A model generated the notes under the pieces. The model saw only the letters and a program-made list of their open reading frames with translations. It did not search any database and was not told where the DNA came from. Position numbers and translations under genes: made by a program. Shown here piece after piece: positions 26,901 to 37,106 of a stretch of DNA of 64,000 nucleotides. Origin of the DNA: Luidia sarsii (taxonomy: Eukaryota > Echinodermata > Asteroidea > Paxillosida > Luidiidae); NCBI GenBank assembly GCA_949987565.1, contig OX465105.1:24251474-24315473 (forward strand), read 5' to 3'. The first letter of the stretch is position 1; every line of letters begins with the position of its first letter.

Positions 26901-29900
26901 CTGGTGAATTAATGACGATGATTCACTTGCTCAAAGTGTTTTCTTCGGTCACCAGCCCAGTTCTTGGGCAGATCACCTTCTGGTGAATTCAAGAGTCACG
27001 GGTCGCGGATTGAGTTATTGTGTCGGTGAGAATGTGATTCAGTGAGGGTTCGCCGTCCTTTCCCAGTGTCCAGTTTGCTCTGTGTACTCAGTGCTTTCCC
27101 CAATCGCCTACTTGACAATACACTTTAAATATCTTGAGGAGGAATGGTTATGTAAATGTAATACACATGCACTTATGTACATGAATTGTATACATGTACG
27201 GTACATGTACATGTACATGTATAGTGTACAGTGTGCATGTACATGCTTTCCATGCACACTGTACAACAACTGCCATGTCAGACTTCTTCCGAAATGAGGG
27301 TTTTGGTCTACTTTACAAAATTTGTTAGCAATCCTTGATAGTGTACAGTAGAACAACACTTTAATGACTGTATCTGCGGAACATGCTTGGTTTTTCATCA
27401 AAAATGAAAAATCGATGGCTGTACATGTACTTCACTGATTGCCACTGCAGATTTCTTAAATAGATTTCATTATGCAAATTTTAAAGATACGGAGTGATTC
27501 TGCTTACACACAGACTACAAAGTAATTCCCAATTGTGCACTGAGAGTATCTGTCTCCATGCACTTTTATGGATTGCAAATCCCCGCCCCAGATCTCGACA
27601 TGTTTTCCCGCAAAACTGCGGCTTAATCTGGTCGCCGCGCTTGGCCGGACATTTCCTCATTGCCAGACATCAGCGGCCGACGTGCTTGTCTTACTGAAGA
27701 GCAAGCTGACCTCAAGAGTCGTGCTTGGTCATTCCGAGCACTGTAGTCCACTCGGAACTCCTCTGACCCGTGTATAGACGGAGACGTGATTCAATTCACA
27801 ACCTCGCCGCCGTAAACCGAGTGTGAATTGCCTGCGCTCTGAATCTCCGACTCTCCCGCAAAGAGAAAACCAGAACCCCACGAGCTGGGTTGCGGTCAGT
27901 ACTCACCTCAACGTGGGAGTGCGAGAGGGCCGAATTGATTTAAAAGTCTGATTGGGTATGCAAATCCCACAGCCCCTCTGCCTAGGAATCAGATCAACCT
28001 GTGGATGCACGCCGCAGAGAATCGCCAAGAGAATCCCAAATTTGAAGGCAGTTTCATCTCGGCTCAAAAACATTCGACTTTATCATTCCTCTGGAGAAAG
28101 ACACAACAGTCAAAGACTAGTCGACTATTTGGGAAGGCCACCATCTAAGGGCTGGATATGGAAGAGCACTGGTACGTTAGTCCAGAGGCCTCAGGTTCAA
28201 GTCCCGGTCCAGTCAAAGTTTTCTTTGACCAATTTTTCAAAAACTTAAAATTTAGTGGGCCTGACGTTTCGATCCTAGCAGGACCTTTCTCAAAGGCAGA
28301 GTGACAAGGACAAAACAGATACATGTACACGAAGGAAGGGGGAGAGAGTGAATAGGACACGGATGAGGAACAGAGGACAAAGAGTGAAGCTGGTAGGGAG
28401 AGATCAAAGGGAAGGGCAAGGAGTAGGGTAGGGATTAGTGAGAGGAGGGGGAAAGATCAAAGAGAAGGGCAAGGAGTAGGGTAGGGATTAGTGAGAAGAG
28501 GGGGAAAGATCAAAGAGAGAAGTGTGAAGGACATTTTTTCAAAAAGTTAAAGATGACAGGAACTTCAGTTAAGCAGAGTTGGTGTGGTGAAGCTGTGTCC
28601 TTGACACTGTTGGTCTCTGCACATGTATTTCTCATGTATCCTTGCTGCAACGATTTTAACTCCCGAGTCTCTTTTCCGTTATTCATTGTCCGTCTGTCAC
28701 CTCTGTCTCTTCCACCCAGTGCCCGCCGTGCAAGGCATTCACCCGTGTCCTGACTGAGATGTACGGCCGACTGCGGGCCGGCAAGGTGGAGTTTGAGTTT
28801 GTCTTCTGCAGCACGGACCGGACCATGGACACCTTTGAGGCCTACTACAGCACCATGCCCTGGCTGGCCCTGCCCTACAAGGACCCTCGCTGCAATGAGC
28901 TCTCCAAAATGTTTACAATATCAGGTAGTTGAACCCCTCCCTCCCTCCCCTTCCGCTGCTTTTTCCCTCTCTGTAATGTCCAATTATGTTGCTAAAGCGT
29001 GGCTTTACTCATTGAAATGAAATGAGTCACTGACAGAGTACATGGAGCTGCTGTTCTGGTTCATGCATTTGCCATCCGCAATTACAATGTGCAGTTGCTG
29101 CTGCCCACGATATATTAAACAATATAAGGCCAAGTAAAACTAACTATTAGTTTCTTATCCCCGCCCGTTTTTTTTTTTTTTTTGCGCCGCATCAATTTTT
29201 CTTATTTTTTCATAAAATGATAAAAAAAAGAGTTTTGATTGATTTTCACTGTTTCCAGCCGTTGAACCTCGCACATGCACAGCCTACATATCGCACCGTG
29301 CTTAAAAATGACTGGAAATTAGACTACGGTATCTGTCTGTAGGGAAAAAACAAGTTTTGCAAAAGGCCCCCCCCCCCCCGAAAAAGTGCCTGCATCCTCC
29401 TTTTTTTTCAAAATGTTAGGATGAGAAACTAATAAATGTTTTTACTTGGCCTAATGTACAGCTCTGACCGAACTACATGCTGTTGGTTTGAATAATCCTT
29501 GAAGCATTTGAACTAATGATGGATATTACACCTTCAGGTTCCCCTTCAGACCTTTTCCCACCTCCTCCTCTGAACCTCTTCTCCCTCAGTCCACTCCCCT
29601 CCCCACTCCCCTCCCCCTCCCTCCCCCCCCCCCTGAGGACGCCAATCAGCATCATAATCCCATCTGATTCTGACACGAGGGGAATCAGAGGTCTATTAGT
29701 TGAGAGTGATTACCGCGGTAGCAGAATCCCTCCGTTTACGTCATCGTCTATTTCGTATCCCCGAGCAAAGAAAAAAAAACACACAAAAAACATCTCTTTC
29801 CCCTGGGATGCAATTGTCCGTTTTCCGTAGCCTGTATGATATTGTGAGCTTGATTCAGGCGTGGAAGGAAGATGGAACTGGGGGGTTGGTTGGTTGGTCG

Positions 29901-32900
29901 GTTGGTTGGGTTAGGAGCTTCTTACTCTGTGTGACATACAATAAGCAGCATGGGACCAGATTAGCCGGTGACCTGTGGTCTCGTCAAAACACCTAGGGAT
30001 GTCAGTGCACCCAAGGGTACCCCCATCCCCTGACATTTATTAACAGGAACCGCCGCGATGCTGTTGAATCATTCGCAATGGAAACGCTCGGCCTTGGGAA
30101 GGCAGGCCCGAATGCAAAGAGAGTAAGGACGCACCGTAGGGATTCTACTCCTTGCAGGGATCAAAGTCCACTTTACATTTCGTCCACTTACAACAGGCTG
30201 CATGGGATGTGTGATGTGTTCGGTGCTCCTTCCGTGCATTCTTTTCGCCGCCAGGTCCATGCAGCTCTTTCAACTTTTAATACTTAATGTGCTGTTTGTG
30301 TTTCAGTCTTTGACTATGTGCTGAATTGTTGTGATTGATTGTGGTTTGAATCTCTGCTTCTTGCATAGTTGTACTTGTTTGCTTGTTTTCTGTTTGTTTG
30401 TCTGTCTGTTTGTTTCAATGTTCTATGAATGATATATCCATTATTTATTCAACTATTTCATTGTAAAATATTTTATCAAATTAGTGTTTTATTTATTTTT
30501 ATATATCTCCCTGTAACCGGCATTTTGTTTGCTGTTGGATGAGATTAATAAATAATAATAAAAAGTGATTCGAGGTGGGGGGGTGGGGGGGGGGGGGTTT
30601 GCCTTCCGTGCCGACGATTGTGCTGAGTCCGCAGCAACCGAACTCAAAGCGTCACTAAAAAGTTGCATTTGCATGTCGGCACGCTCAGTTGAACTTATTG
30701 AAGTTATTCCTCAATGTTTAAATCTGAGAGACCTTTAGGCACTGACGCAGTGACTTTATGATGCCTCCATCTAAGCAGCAAATTGTTGACAAGACCATGG
30801 TGAGAATATGCACACAGTGTGCACAGGAGTTCAATATTGTTACATTTTTTGGGGGAAAAATGTGACTGCATTGTAATGTCTCAGTATTGTTACAAATGAC
30901 AGCTCACTGGTCATCGCTATTTTGCCCTCTATTCATGATGAAATTGATGTTTACTAAAGAAAACATCGCCACCATCATCATCGTCCTTGCTATTTCCATC
31001 CAATTTTCCATTCAGAGTGATGCGCCTTAATAATACCAAGTCATTCATACTGCAAATCGTTGACAGCGATAGTAAAAAAAAAAAAATTGCCTGAGCCACC
31101 ATTGAGCCATCATGATTGCTTTGCGTCAGGGAGACGTCAACGTGCCTGATTGCGGCTGTCTTTTCTCCCAGGTATTCCGAGTCTAGTGCTGCTGGACGAG
31201 ACGGGCAAAGTGATCACTCTGGAGGGAAGGGCCATGACAGCGCAGGACCCGGAAGGACTGGTAAGGCCAGCCATTGTACAAACAGACAAAAATGCTCGGT
31301 TTGCCTTAACCACTTCAGCGCCGATGACCGCCATACGGGGTTTTTTGAACAATGCATCATTTTAAAATCTTGCTAAAACAATCGGAACAATATATTTCTG
31401 TGAAATAAATCAATAAGGGTATACTATGGGTACAAGAGAGTAAAACCTGGCACAATTCGGACGTCGTTGTGGCCTTTGTCAAGAGATTATCCGTTCGAAA
31501 AAGGGCCCTTTGTGCGTCGTCAATGGACCGTAACGGACGTGTGGGTGTGGGTGCGTGTACGCTGCTGACAATCCCTGACCGCAGACTCCAGCCTCCACTC
31601 CAGGCAGTCAAATCTTCGAGTTGGTCGGCCACAAACGAGCGTACAGATTACGGTAAAGAATGTGGGGGGAATTCCAATGCCAGACTGACGACCGTTGGGC
31701 TGTGTGGCATGCAAAGACAATGTCCCCCGCGTGCTTTCAGCTGCAGCGCGGTATCCCTCGATCCTCCACAGTAAAAGTCCCACAATTGCACAATTACTGC
31801 TGCTAATCTTGCAATTCATGTGGCAACTTGCATCAAAAAGGGTCTTTGTACTGATTCATATTGCTTTGTTCTAAGCTGAAAAGAGTCTTTGTTTAGAATG
31901 TGGACAATAGTGGTGCCCGGATTCGAAGGGCCCCGTTGCAAAGGCAATCCAATTGACCTCCGGATTCGGAGGTCCCGGCGCAAAGTGGTTAACAAACTCC
32001 TCAGAGATTTCGGCAGGAAAAGCAGGGAGAAAGAGTTTCGTACGGACCTAATGCACGGATGTCATCCATGTCACCATTTCAGAGGCAACACAGTGGCAAG
32101 GCATTGGATAAGACACCACTGCGTATAAGTGACGCACAATATGGGGGCAATGGGCCATCTTGAGTTTTCGGGTCGTACGCGGAGAAGGTGGCGGAGAAGT
32201 CAAGAAATCCATCTCAATCTCAATCTTTGGGCATTTCGATGTCAGTCTCTGTCTCGTGCATTGAGGTTGTGGTTAAAGTCTCAGGCATTGTGATCCCAGT
32301 TTTGATCCTGGACTTTTCAAGTCTTGCCTCCAACACTCGTTAGAGAAAAAAACCCAGGGCCCATTCCTAGTACCATTTCCACTTTAATCTTACCCTTACC
32401 GTTGTACAATGTTTAAAGTGTACACGAAAACAATGCAAGTACCCCCGGTACATGTATGTATCTAGCCAAAATCCACCACTCACCTTGAAATGTCTTGGGC
32501 ACAGTCTTGAACTCCTTAGCAGAGCTGTATAAACGGAGGTCTGGTTCCCATCTCCATCAGCTTCACACGCTGACATTTTGATGGCGTCTGAAATAACTGC
32601 CACTGCCCCTTTATCTGGTACAGTCCTTTTCCATTTCTTGCTAATGCCGCAGGAGTCCTCCGACCAGGATTAATGGGTTCCTGTGGGAATTCAAAAGCAA
32701 CGGATGATGCCACTGTTAGTGATCTGGTGCCAGTTTCATAGAGCTACCGAAGCACCAAATCCTGCCGAAGCACGAAAAACCCTTACTTAATAGAATCAGT
32801 GTTGGATTTCACAAAGACTTACGATGCGTCGTAACTCAATTTACGAGTGATAACTCATCATAAGCTGTGATAGGCCATATGGTGTCAGTGCATTGGTTAT

Positions 32901-35900
32901 ATCGTCTTGCGATTTATTGCAAGCATTCTTGCCTGAAATAATTATCCTGCTAGATTTTAAGCATCTGGGGTGGGTTTCACAAAGCCTTACGATGCATCAA
33001 CTTACGATAGATAACCCATCATTAGCTGCGATACACCATGTGGTTTCTGTGCGTCACTCATTGTATTGCGATTGATTGTAAGTTACAATGGCTTTGGTGA
33101 AATCCTCTGACATGAAAATTGCGCCCTTCTGTTGGGGTTTGGGTTCTGAATTTCGATTTCATTTTGCTGAGAAGTTTATTTAAACCATGCGATTCAAAAG
33201 CTATAAAACAGGAGGTTTACATTATATTGAGGTCCTGAAAGTAACTCCAATTCATGCTTAAGCCATTCGTGTATTTTGGTTGTAAATCCTTTCATTTTTT
33301 TCTATCTTTTCTGTGTGCCTTGAGCATTTGTTGTAAATTGGCCTTGGCACAAATTAAATCTCATGTCTTTTCATCAGTTTTATTATTAGATGTTTTTGGC
33401 TTTATATCTTGAATGATTCCTTGAACTTCCTCTTTGCTGGGCAGGATTTTCCCTGGTATCCGACACCACTGCTCGAGCTGGATGACATGGCCACAACCGC
33501 CATCAATGAAGAGACATGCTTGATACTGTTTGCAGGTACGCGTACGATCCTATCGATACGACAATCGGCTCTTTCAGGAGTAATATGTAAACATAATACA
33601 ATTTATCTTAAAATGTAGTGGGCATGACGTTTCGATCCTAGCAGGACCTTTCTCAAAGGCAAAATACAATTTACTTAGACTAAAATGACCCCCCAAAATG
33701 ACCCCCAAAAACCCAACCACATGGTAACCTTTTACACCAATTTCCGCCAGTTGCCTAGCAACACATAATTTCATTACCTGATTTACATTCATGCAATTCA
33801 ACACTTGATTTATGTGTAAATTGCACAATAGCAGCTGACGTAAAACATCACATTTGGAGCACTGTTTCTTAGTAACAGTAGATTAAAAAGGACATCAATA
33901 AAATAATAATAAAAAAATTCATTAAGACAAGAATGTTGCATACTGCTTTTTGACCTAATTGACCAGATACATTCAAACCTCACAATGCGGTAGAAGTACA
34001 TGCTAAATTAATGTAATTTATTTGGAAATTACACCCATCATTTTACAGTCTAGCTCATTGCCTTTGCTAGTTTTGTTCTTGCATTGCGATATAAATCCTT
34101 GTCAATTTTATCCATGTCATCAAAGGTGCCTTTTGCTTTTTCTGTGATGCCCTTATTTATATTTTCCTTTGTACATAGATGCACCCTTTACATGACCGAT
34201 ATGTCAGATCCTTTTCACAAAGGATGTACCCGTCCTGTAAAGAAATTTTCCGATAAAAAATAAATTACGTCTTGCCAGAGATGCTTTGCTTTATGGTTTG
34301 GGAGCCTTTTTTTAACGGAGGTCTGCATGCTCTTTCTACTGTTTCTGGGGTCAGATATTGAAGGTGACGACGACGTGGTTGAGGCCAAGGATCTCCTCTT
34401 GCCCATAGCCAGAGAGTACACGGAAAAGGCTGAGGCATCGGGCAAGGACTGCGCACTCAGGTTCTTCATTGGAGGAGACGTAAGTGTACGGTAGCAGGCC
34501 TGCCTGGGCAGGTGCTTTGCCCATTGACGAGGGTCAGGTTGATCCCATGCTATCAAAATAGGTGCATAGTAACTCAGGGATGTAAGACTTGCGGAAATGT
34601 ACGGATTTCCATAAATTTACGGATTTCCGTAAATGTACGGATTTCCGTAAATTTACGGATTTCCGGAAATTTACGGATTTCCAGAATTTTACGGATTTTC
34701 GGAAATTTACGGATTTCCAAAAATGGTGAGATTTTTATATTAATATTATTTTATTAAATTATTATTATTTCGTTTTTATTATTATTATCTTTTTCTCAAA
34801 CTGCTCATTTTTATCTGTAAAAAACCCTAAAAACTGAAGGGCGCCGGCACGCCTGCCATGAATCTCTCGGTCGCGTAAGTGCTCACTCGCAGTCGCATCT
34901 CTCAGTCGCGTAAGCGCACGCTCGCAGTCGCACAATTTATTGGCCTCCAGTGATTTTCAGGAAATGACTTTGTGTCGGTCACTTACATCGCTGGTAAGTG
35001 GACCAAGAGGTTGGAGACTTCAATACTACCCTCTATGCTGACATTCCCCCCCCCCCCCAAACGGGCATTTGGGACAAGAACGGAAGATGAGTGTGCTTAC
35101 CCCTTGAGACTGAAACACACCGACACAGAGAATTGGACTGGTCTCATCTGCCCAAAATTGTTCCACGGATTCAAGTGTGGCACACTTGCCTCATACGTGG
35201 CCACATTTTGAGGCACGAAATGGCCTTCTTATTGAATAATTCAGCGGCCTTATCAGATCTCTCTCTCTCTCTCTCTCTCTGGAGTCACAACCTCATCCAT
35301 CAACCTAAATCTCGGACGTTCCCCTTGGGCTGTTACCATTAAATGCCCATCATGGGCAGTGGGTATTACCAGTGATAGCTCACACACACACTTGGAACGG
35401 ACTGCCCCTCCGATATTTCATCCACGTCCACTTACATCCACATCCACTGACTCATTCAAGACCTCATCAAAAAAAACAATTCTCACTTCAGATTTTATAT
35501 ACCAGAAGTGCTTTGTCTCAAAATTTAGCGGGCCTGACGTTTTCATCCTACCGGGACTTTTGAAGTGCTTTGCGATTTTTTTTAACAGGGCAAAGTGCAT
35601 TGGAATGATCCAAGGGCTAGAATAAAATCATATTGAATTGGAAAGATTCAAGATGATGGGGATAGCTCAAACAAGGTTTTTTGTCGTACCGAACTGCAAT
35701 TTGGTCTATGTACTCATTCTCTTGTCTTAATTACATTGCTGTAATAAGAGTTACAACAATTATGGCCAGTTAGGTGGCAGGGGGATTCGAACCAAAGACT
35801 ACAACGTTCTGGTACAGTCACTAGTCAAAGATACACTATGGTCCATATCCGATTCCAACGTGAACAATTGCTGACATCTGACTGATGCCCCACTCTTGCA

Positions 35901-36270
35901 AAGCAAGTTGACTAATTGGGAAAGTTCCTAGTCAAGTTTTTCCTTGGTTTGTTTGATTAAGCTTTCACTGGTGACCGTCTTTGGTGTCGGTCATCTTTTC
36001 TTGTACTCATTCGGGTATTTACATGTTTGTTTGCTCGGGTTTGTTTTTTTTTCCTCTCGCCGTCCGGTGACTCAGGAAGAAATGGTGGACAACCTGCGGG
36101 AGTTCCTTCGCATCGATGAGGACAGCCTGCCTCTCCTGCTCATCCTAGACATCCCCGAGCAGCGGATGGTCCGCTGCAACGAGCGGGAGATAACCAGGGA
36201 GATCATCCGCGACTTCATCGAGAGGTACCTGGCGGGGCAGCTCAAGTACGAGACGTTGGAAGGACTCTGA
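8774..36270 (+). CDS. NXN: nucleoredoxin (NXN), 3' part, seven exons
   Basis: Thioredoxin-fold oxidoreductase; known members bind Dishevelled and restrain Wnt signalling, and reduce or protect several cytosolic and nuclear partners. Exons are 8774-8927, 25309-25406, 28720-28924, 31172-31260, 33445-33535, 34355-34479 and 36076-36270, all with AG/GT borders and matching phases, giving 318 residues to a TGA stop. In order the product shows the end of the N-terminal thioredoxin-like domain (local residues 1-50, ending FPWYPKPF), the central catalytic thioredoxin domain with WCPPC (84-88), PWLALPY and GIPSL, and the C-terminal thioredoxin-like domain (about 185-318). The human protein is 435 residues, so roughly the first 110-130 residues are missing. 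I found no matching exon between 1 and 8773, so the 5' exon(s) lie upstream of the window. Identification is firm; the exact 5' limit is unknown. Confidence 0.95.
12063..12225. repeat. tRNA-derived SINE pieces, both orientations
   Basis: On + the words GGGCTGGATAGCTCAGATGG resemble a tRNA A-box region (12075-12094). From about 12225 back, the - strand reads GGTGGTGCAGTGGTTAAGAC with a B-box-like GGCTCCAACCC, a second tRNA-like head. A related - strand head occurs near 51640-51740. Confidence 0.55.
12240..12696. mobile_element. MITE, GGGCCGTTT family, copy 2 (inverted)
   Basis: Ends GGGCTGTTCCCAC and GTGGAAACAGCCC; TA on the left, CA on the right. The internal order is reversed relative to copies 1 and 3. 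Confidence 0.7.
13262..13515 (-). repeat. copy B of the ~250-bp dispersed repeat, inverted
   Basis: Reverse complement of about 1685-1935: AAATGCTCCCATTTCAACCA at 13271 mirrors the end of copy A, and GGTCTCCACAAGGCACTAGA mirrors its start. Confidence 0.65.
16015..16160. repeat. partial tandem duplication with AACTGGCCAGCCAAG
   Basis: GTGATTTGACT, a T-rich stretch and TTCAACTGGCCAGCCAAG occur twice, about 110 bases apart, the second copy near 16110-16155. Confidence 0.5.
16405..16854. mobile_element. MITE, GGGCCGTTT family, copy 3
   Basis: Begins GGGCCGTTTCCAC after TA and ends GTGGGAAGGGCCC before TT. Same orientation and internal order as copy 1, differing by many substitutions. Confidence 0.75.
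17340..18860. repeat. 1.5-kb CT-rich array, 62-65-bp units
   Basis: Pyrimidine-rich on the + strand. From about 17570 to 18620 a unit of 62-65 bp containing CCATATCTCCATCTTC and CTCTTCCTCATTCTTCC repeats roughly 16 times with divergence. The 544-codon open frame over it is a composition artefact. Confidence 0.9.
21243..21284 (+). repeat. degenerate stem-GAAACGTC repeat (GGTCC family)
   Basis: GCCTTTAGAGAAAGGTCCTG followed by CTAGGATTGAAATGG; the terminal GTC box has decayed. Confidence 0.55.
22503..22758. repeat. long inverted repeat with hammerhead-like cores
   Basis: Arms of about 110-120 bases face each other around an AT-rich centre near 22620-22640. Each arm carries AGGTTTGCGGTGACACCATG at its outer end and CTGATGAC...GGTCGAAACGT inside. 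The - strand arm has an intact CTGATGA (22616-22610), then GGCC/GGTC stem halves and GAAACGTT. In the + strand arm the box has decayed to ATGATGA, ending GAAACGTC at 22666-22673. Outer and core motifs recur near 60655-61080 and 56710-56880. Confidence 0.8.
24990..25060 (-). repeat. stem-GAAACGTC repeat (GGTCC family)
   Basis: Reads on the - strand as CTTTGAGAAAGGTCCTCCTA, GGATTGAAACGTC, then GGGCCCACTAAATTTTGAG. It is followed by TGGTAATTTTAGTCAGT and AGTTTGCAAC, an extension also seen at 53160-53215. Confidence 0.75.
25309..25406 (+). CDS. NXN: NXN exon b: EVIAG to FSAHW
   Basis: Enters in phase 2 (two bases complete a Glu codon) and leaves in phase 0. Encodes VIAGMLLKQG and GIYFSAHW, the strand leading to the active site. 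The donor GTAAGG falls immediately after the Trp of the WCPPC motif, so the catalytic tetrapeptide lies on the next exon, 3.3 kb away. Confidence 0.95.
25541..25917. repeat. ~23-bp tandem array in NXN intron
   Basis: About 15 copies of a unit containing GCACCAAGACAAAGAGTTAG, with units varying from 20 to 24 bp. It begins 135 bases past the FSAHW exon. Confidence 0.9.
28124..28306. repeat. tRNA-derived SINE head followed by stem-GAAACGTC repeat
   Basis: 28124-28225 carries GGGAAGGCCACCATCTAAGG, a shortened A-box region and a B box GGTTCAAGTCC (28194-28204). Then comes an antisense GGTCC-family copy (28245-28306). The head is shared with 12050-12095 and, inverted, with 37015-37106. Confidence 0.65.
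28300..28545 (+). repeat. short purine-rich duplication
   Basis: GGCAAGGAGTAGGGTAGGGA and neighbouring GGGGAAAGATCAAAGAGA words repeat with a spacing near 58 bases between 28400 and 28520. Confidence 0.55.
28720..28924 (+). CDS. NXN: NXN exon c: catalytic CPPC, central thioredoxin domain
   Basis: 68 codons plus one base. Starts directly with CPPC, the redox-active pair of cysteines, followed by KAFTRVLTEMY, FVFCSTDRT and MPWLALPY, all typical of NXN. Acceptor is TCCACCCAG. The donor GTAGTT is weaker than its neighbours because it lacks the usual G at +5. Phase and the following exon still fix the junction. Confidence 0.95.
29127..29452. mobile_element. fold-back element, AGGCCAAGTAAAA ends
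   Basis: Left end AGGCCAAGTAAAACTAACTA and the region TATTAGTTTCTTATCC are mirrored on the right by GGATGAGAAACTAATA and TTTTTACTTGGCCT. No coding content. A similar internal word string occurs in the element at 38031-38333. Confidence 0.6.
30290..30570 (+). repeat. AT-rich stretch ending in (ATA)n, possible LINE 3' tail
   Basis: TG/T-rich sequence ending GGATGAGATTAATAAATAAT then AATAAAA, reminiscent of non-LTR retrotransposon 3' ends. No reverse transcriptase coding sequence is nearby. Confidence 0.3.
31172..31260 (+). CDS. NXN: NXN exon d: GIPSLVLLD segment
   Basis: Two bases complete Gly, then 29 codons. Encodes IPSLVLLDETGKVIT with the cis-proline and LEGRAMTAQDPEGL, equal to the end of the central thioredoxin domain. 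Acceptor TTTTCTCCCAG, donor GTAAGG, exit phase 0. Confidence 0.95.
32807..33112. mobile_element. TTTCACAAAG fold-back repeat, two linked copies
   Basis: GGATTTCACAAAGACTTACG (32805) and GGTTTCACAAAGCCTTACGA (32974) start two similar units containing ACTCATCATAAGCTG-like and ATTGCGATTGATTG-like words. The right end GGCTTTGGTGAAATCC is roughly the inverse of the left end. A worn relative lies at about 51345-51465. Confidence 0.55.
33445..33535 (+). CDS. NXN: NXN exon e: FPWYPTP linker and start of third domain
   Basis: 30 codons plus one base. DFPWYPTPLLELDD matches the FPWHPKPVLEL linker of vertebrate NXN, followed by the first strand of the C-terminal thioredoxin-like domain (CLILFA). Donor GTACGC. 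Confidence 0.93.
33606..33662 (-). repeat. stem-GAAACGTC repeat (GGTCC family)
   Basis: Antisense copy with GGTCCTGCTAGGATCGAAAC, GTCATGCCCACTA. It starts about 70 bases downstream of the NXN exon e donor. Confidence 0.75.
34355..34479 (+). CDS. NXN: NXN exon f: C-terminal thioredoxin-like domain
   Basis: Two bases complete Asp, then 41 codons. An acidic start (IEGDDDVVEA) precedes a helix (LLLPIAREYTEKAE) and the strand LRFFIGGD, in the same order as SEDDGE, the IQPIAEK helix and LLFFVAGED in vertebrate NXN. Donor GTAAGT, phase 0. Confidence 0.93.
34575..34993 (+). mobile_element. hAT-like element with internal 20-bp array, copy 1
   Basis: Ends CAGGGATGTAAG and CTTACATCGCTG are near-perfect inverted repeats of the CAGGG type found in hAT elements. 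Inside, TTTACGGATTTCCGTAAA-like 20-bp units repeat about seven times (34590-34725), then CGGTCGCGTAAGTGCTCACT and a diverged second copy. It lies in the NXN intron 95 bases after exon f. Flanks GTAACT/GTAAGT are only loosely similar. Confidence 0.65.
35259..35280. repeat. (CT)n microsatellite
   Basis: Eleven uninterrupted CT dinucleotides. Confidence 0.95.
35519..35562 (-). repeat. degenerate stem-GAAACGTC repeat
   Basis: Antisense AGTCCCGGTAGGATGAAAAC followed by GTCAGGCCCGCTAAATTTTG. The CTGATGA-like box is lost. Confidence 0.6.
36076..36270 (+). CDS. NXN: NXN terminal coding exon with stop
   Basis: 64 codons and a TGA at 36268-36270. Encodes EEMVDNLREFLRID, then PLLLILDIPEQRMV and EITREIIRDFIERYLAGQLK, equivalent to the vertebrate APLLTILDM and VEAFVNDFLAEKL end. 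Acceptor GTGACTCAG. The open frame upstream of 36076 is intron. Confidence 0.95.
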   Translation, partial: EEMVDNLREFLRIDEDSLPLLLILDIPEQRMVRCNEREITREIIRDFIERYLAGQLKYETLEGL

Positions 36271-36309
36271 GACGGAGAGAGAGACGGGATCAGTGCAGCT
36301 TGGTGTTGA

Positions 36310-36637
36310 CAGGGCTCGAATTTCAGAAGAAGAAAAAATGGACTAGACAAAAGGTCTAGTAACTGCAGACTCTTACTGGACCTGAACTATTTTTACAAGA
36401 CCTGTGCCATAAATAAGAAAAAAAAAATTGCACAAATTTTGCATGCAATGAAAGGAGAAAATGCTGTTTACTTGTACAAGTCAAAGTCAAAGTTATACAT
36501 GTATTTGGGTGCCATTTTCTTCATGGTGCAAGAAAAAAACACACTAGACAGCTGGTCCAGAGCAGTCACACTTGGCATAAGACCGACGCTGAAATCACTA
36601 GAGTCAGTCCACGGTCTAGTGGATATTTCGAGCCCTG
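36310..36637. mobile_element. hAT-like MITE, CAGGGCTCGAA ends, copy 1
   Basis: CAGGGCTCGAA at 36310 is matched by TTCGAGCCCTG at the right end. Inside are GGACTAGACAAAAGGTCTAG and TCCACGGTCTAGTGG. It begins 40 bases past the NXN stop and is therefore probably in the 3' UTR. Its sequence is mirrored by the copy at 42640-42963. Confidence 0.75.
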
Positions 36638-36823
36638 GTGGAGCACTTTCACATCCGACAGCAACTCGCAGTCTGGGCCCAATGTCACAGAGTACATGTG
36701 TACCTGGAGAGCTTTGTTACCACAATGAGAGGAGTCAGCAGTCCCTCACTTTTCTGCTCGTTGCCCTGTTGCATTTCAGCACATTCAAATTGGACACTTG
36801 GGTTAATTTCGAACACCTTTTCC

Positions 36824-36875
36824 TGCCTTTGATAAAGGTCCTGCCAGGATTGAAACGTCGGGCCCTCCTAATTTT
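36824..36875 (+). repeat. stem-GAAACGTC repeat (GGTCC family)
   Basis: GCCTTTGATAAAGGTCCTGC, CAGGATTGAAACGTCGGGCC, sense to NXN. Here TTTGATA is closer to CTGATGA than in most copies. Confidence 0.75.
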
Positions 36876-36999
36876 TGTTGATTTTTTAAACAAACGATTG
36901 CCAAGGACACCAGTGAAACCATGGAGAGGTTACCTGCTTGGGGCATAGGTTTTTTTCACTTTAAGCAAATGGATTGAAACTTGATCAGCTCTTTAAAAA

Positions 37000-37106
37000 A
37001 AGGCCATGGTTGAGAAATCAACTCCTCGGATCTTGAATGGTTTAGCGTATCAGAGCTCTTACCACCGGAGCTATCCAGCCCTTCGATGGTGGCCTTCCCA
37101 AAATCC
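37000..37106 (-). repeat. tRNA-derived SINE head
   Basis: On the - strand: GGGCTGGATAGCTCCGGTGG then TAAGAGCTCTGATACGC, a clear tRNA A-box arrangement, preceded by GGGAAGGCCACCATCGAA as at 28124. The B box is diverged. Confidence 0.6.
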
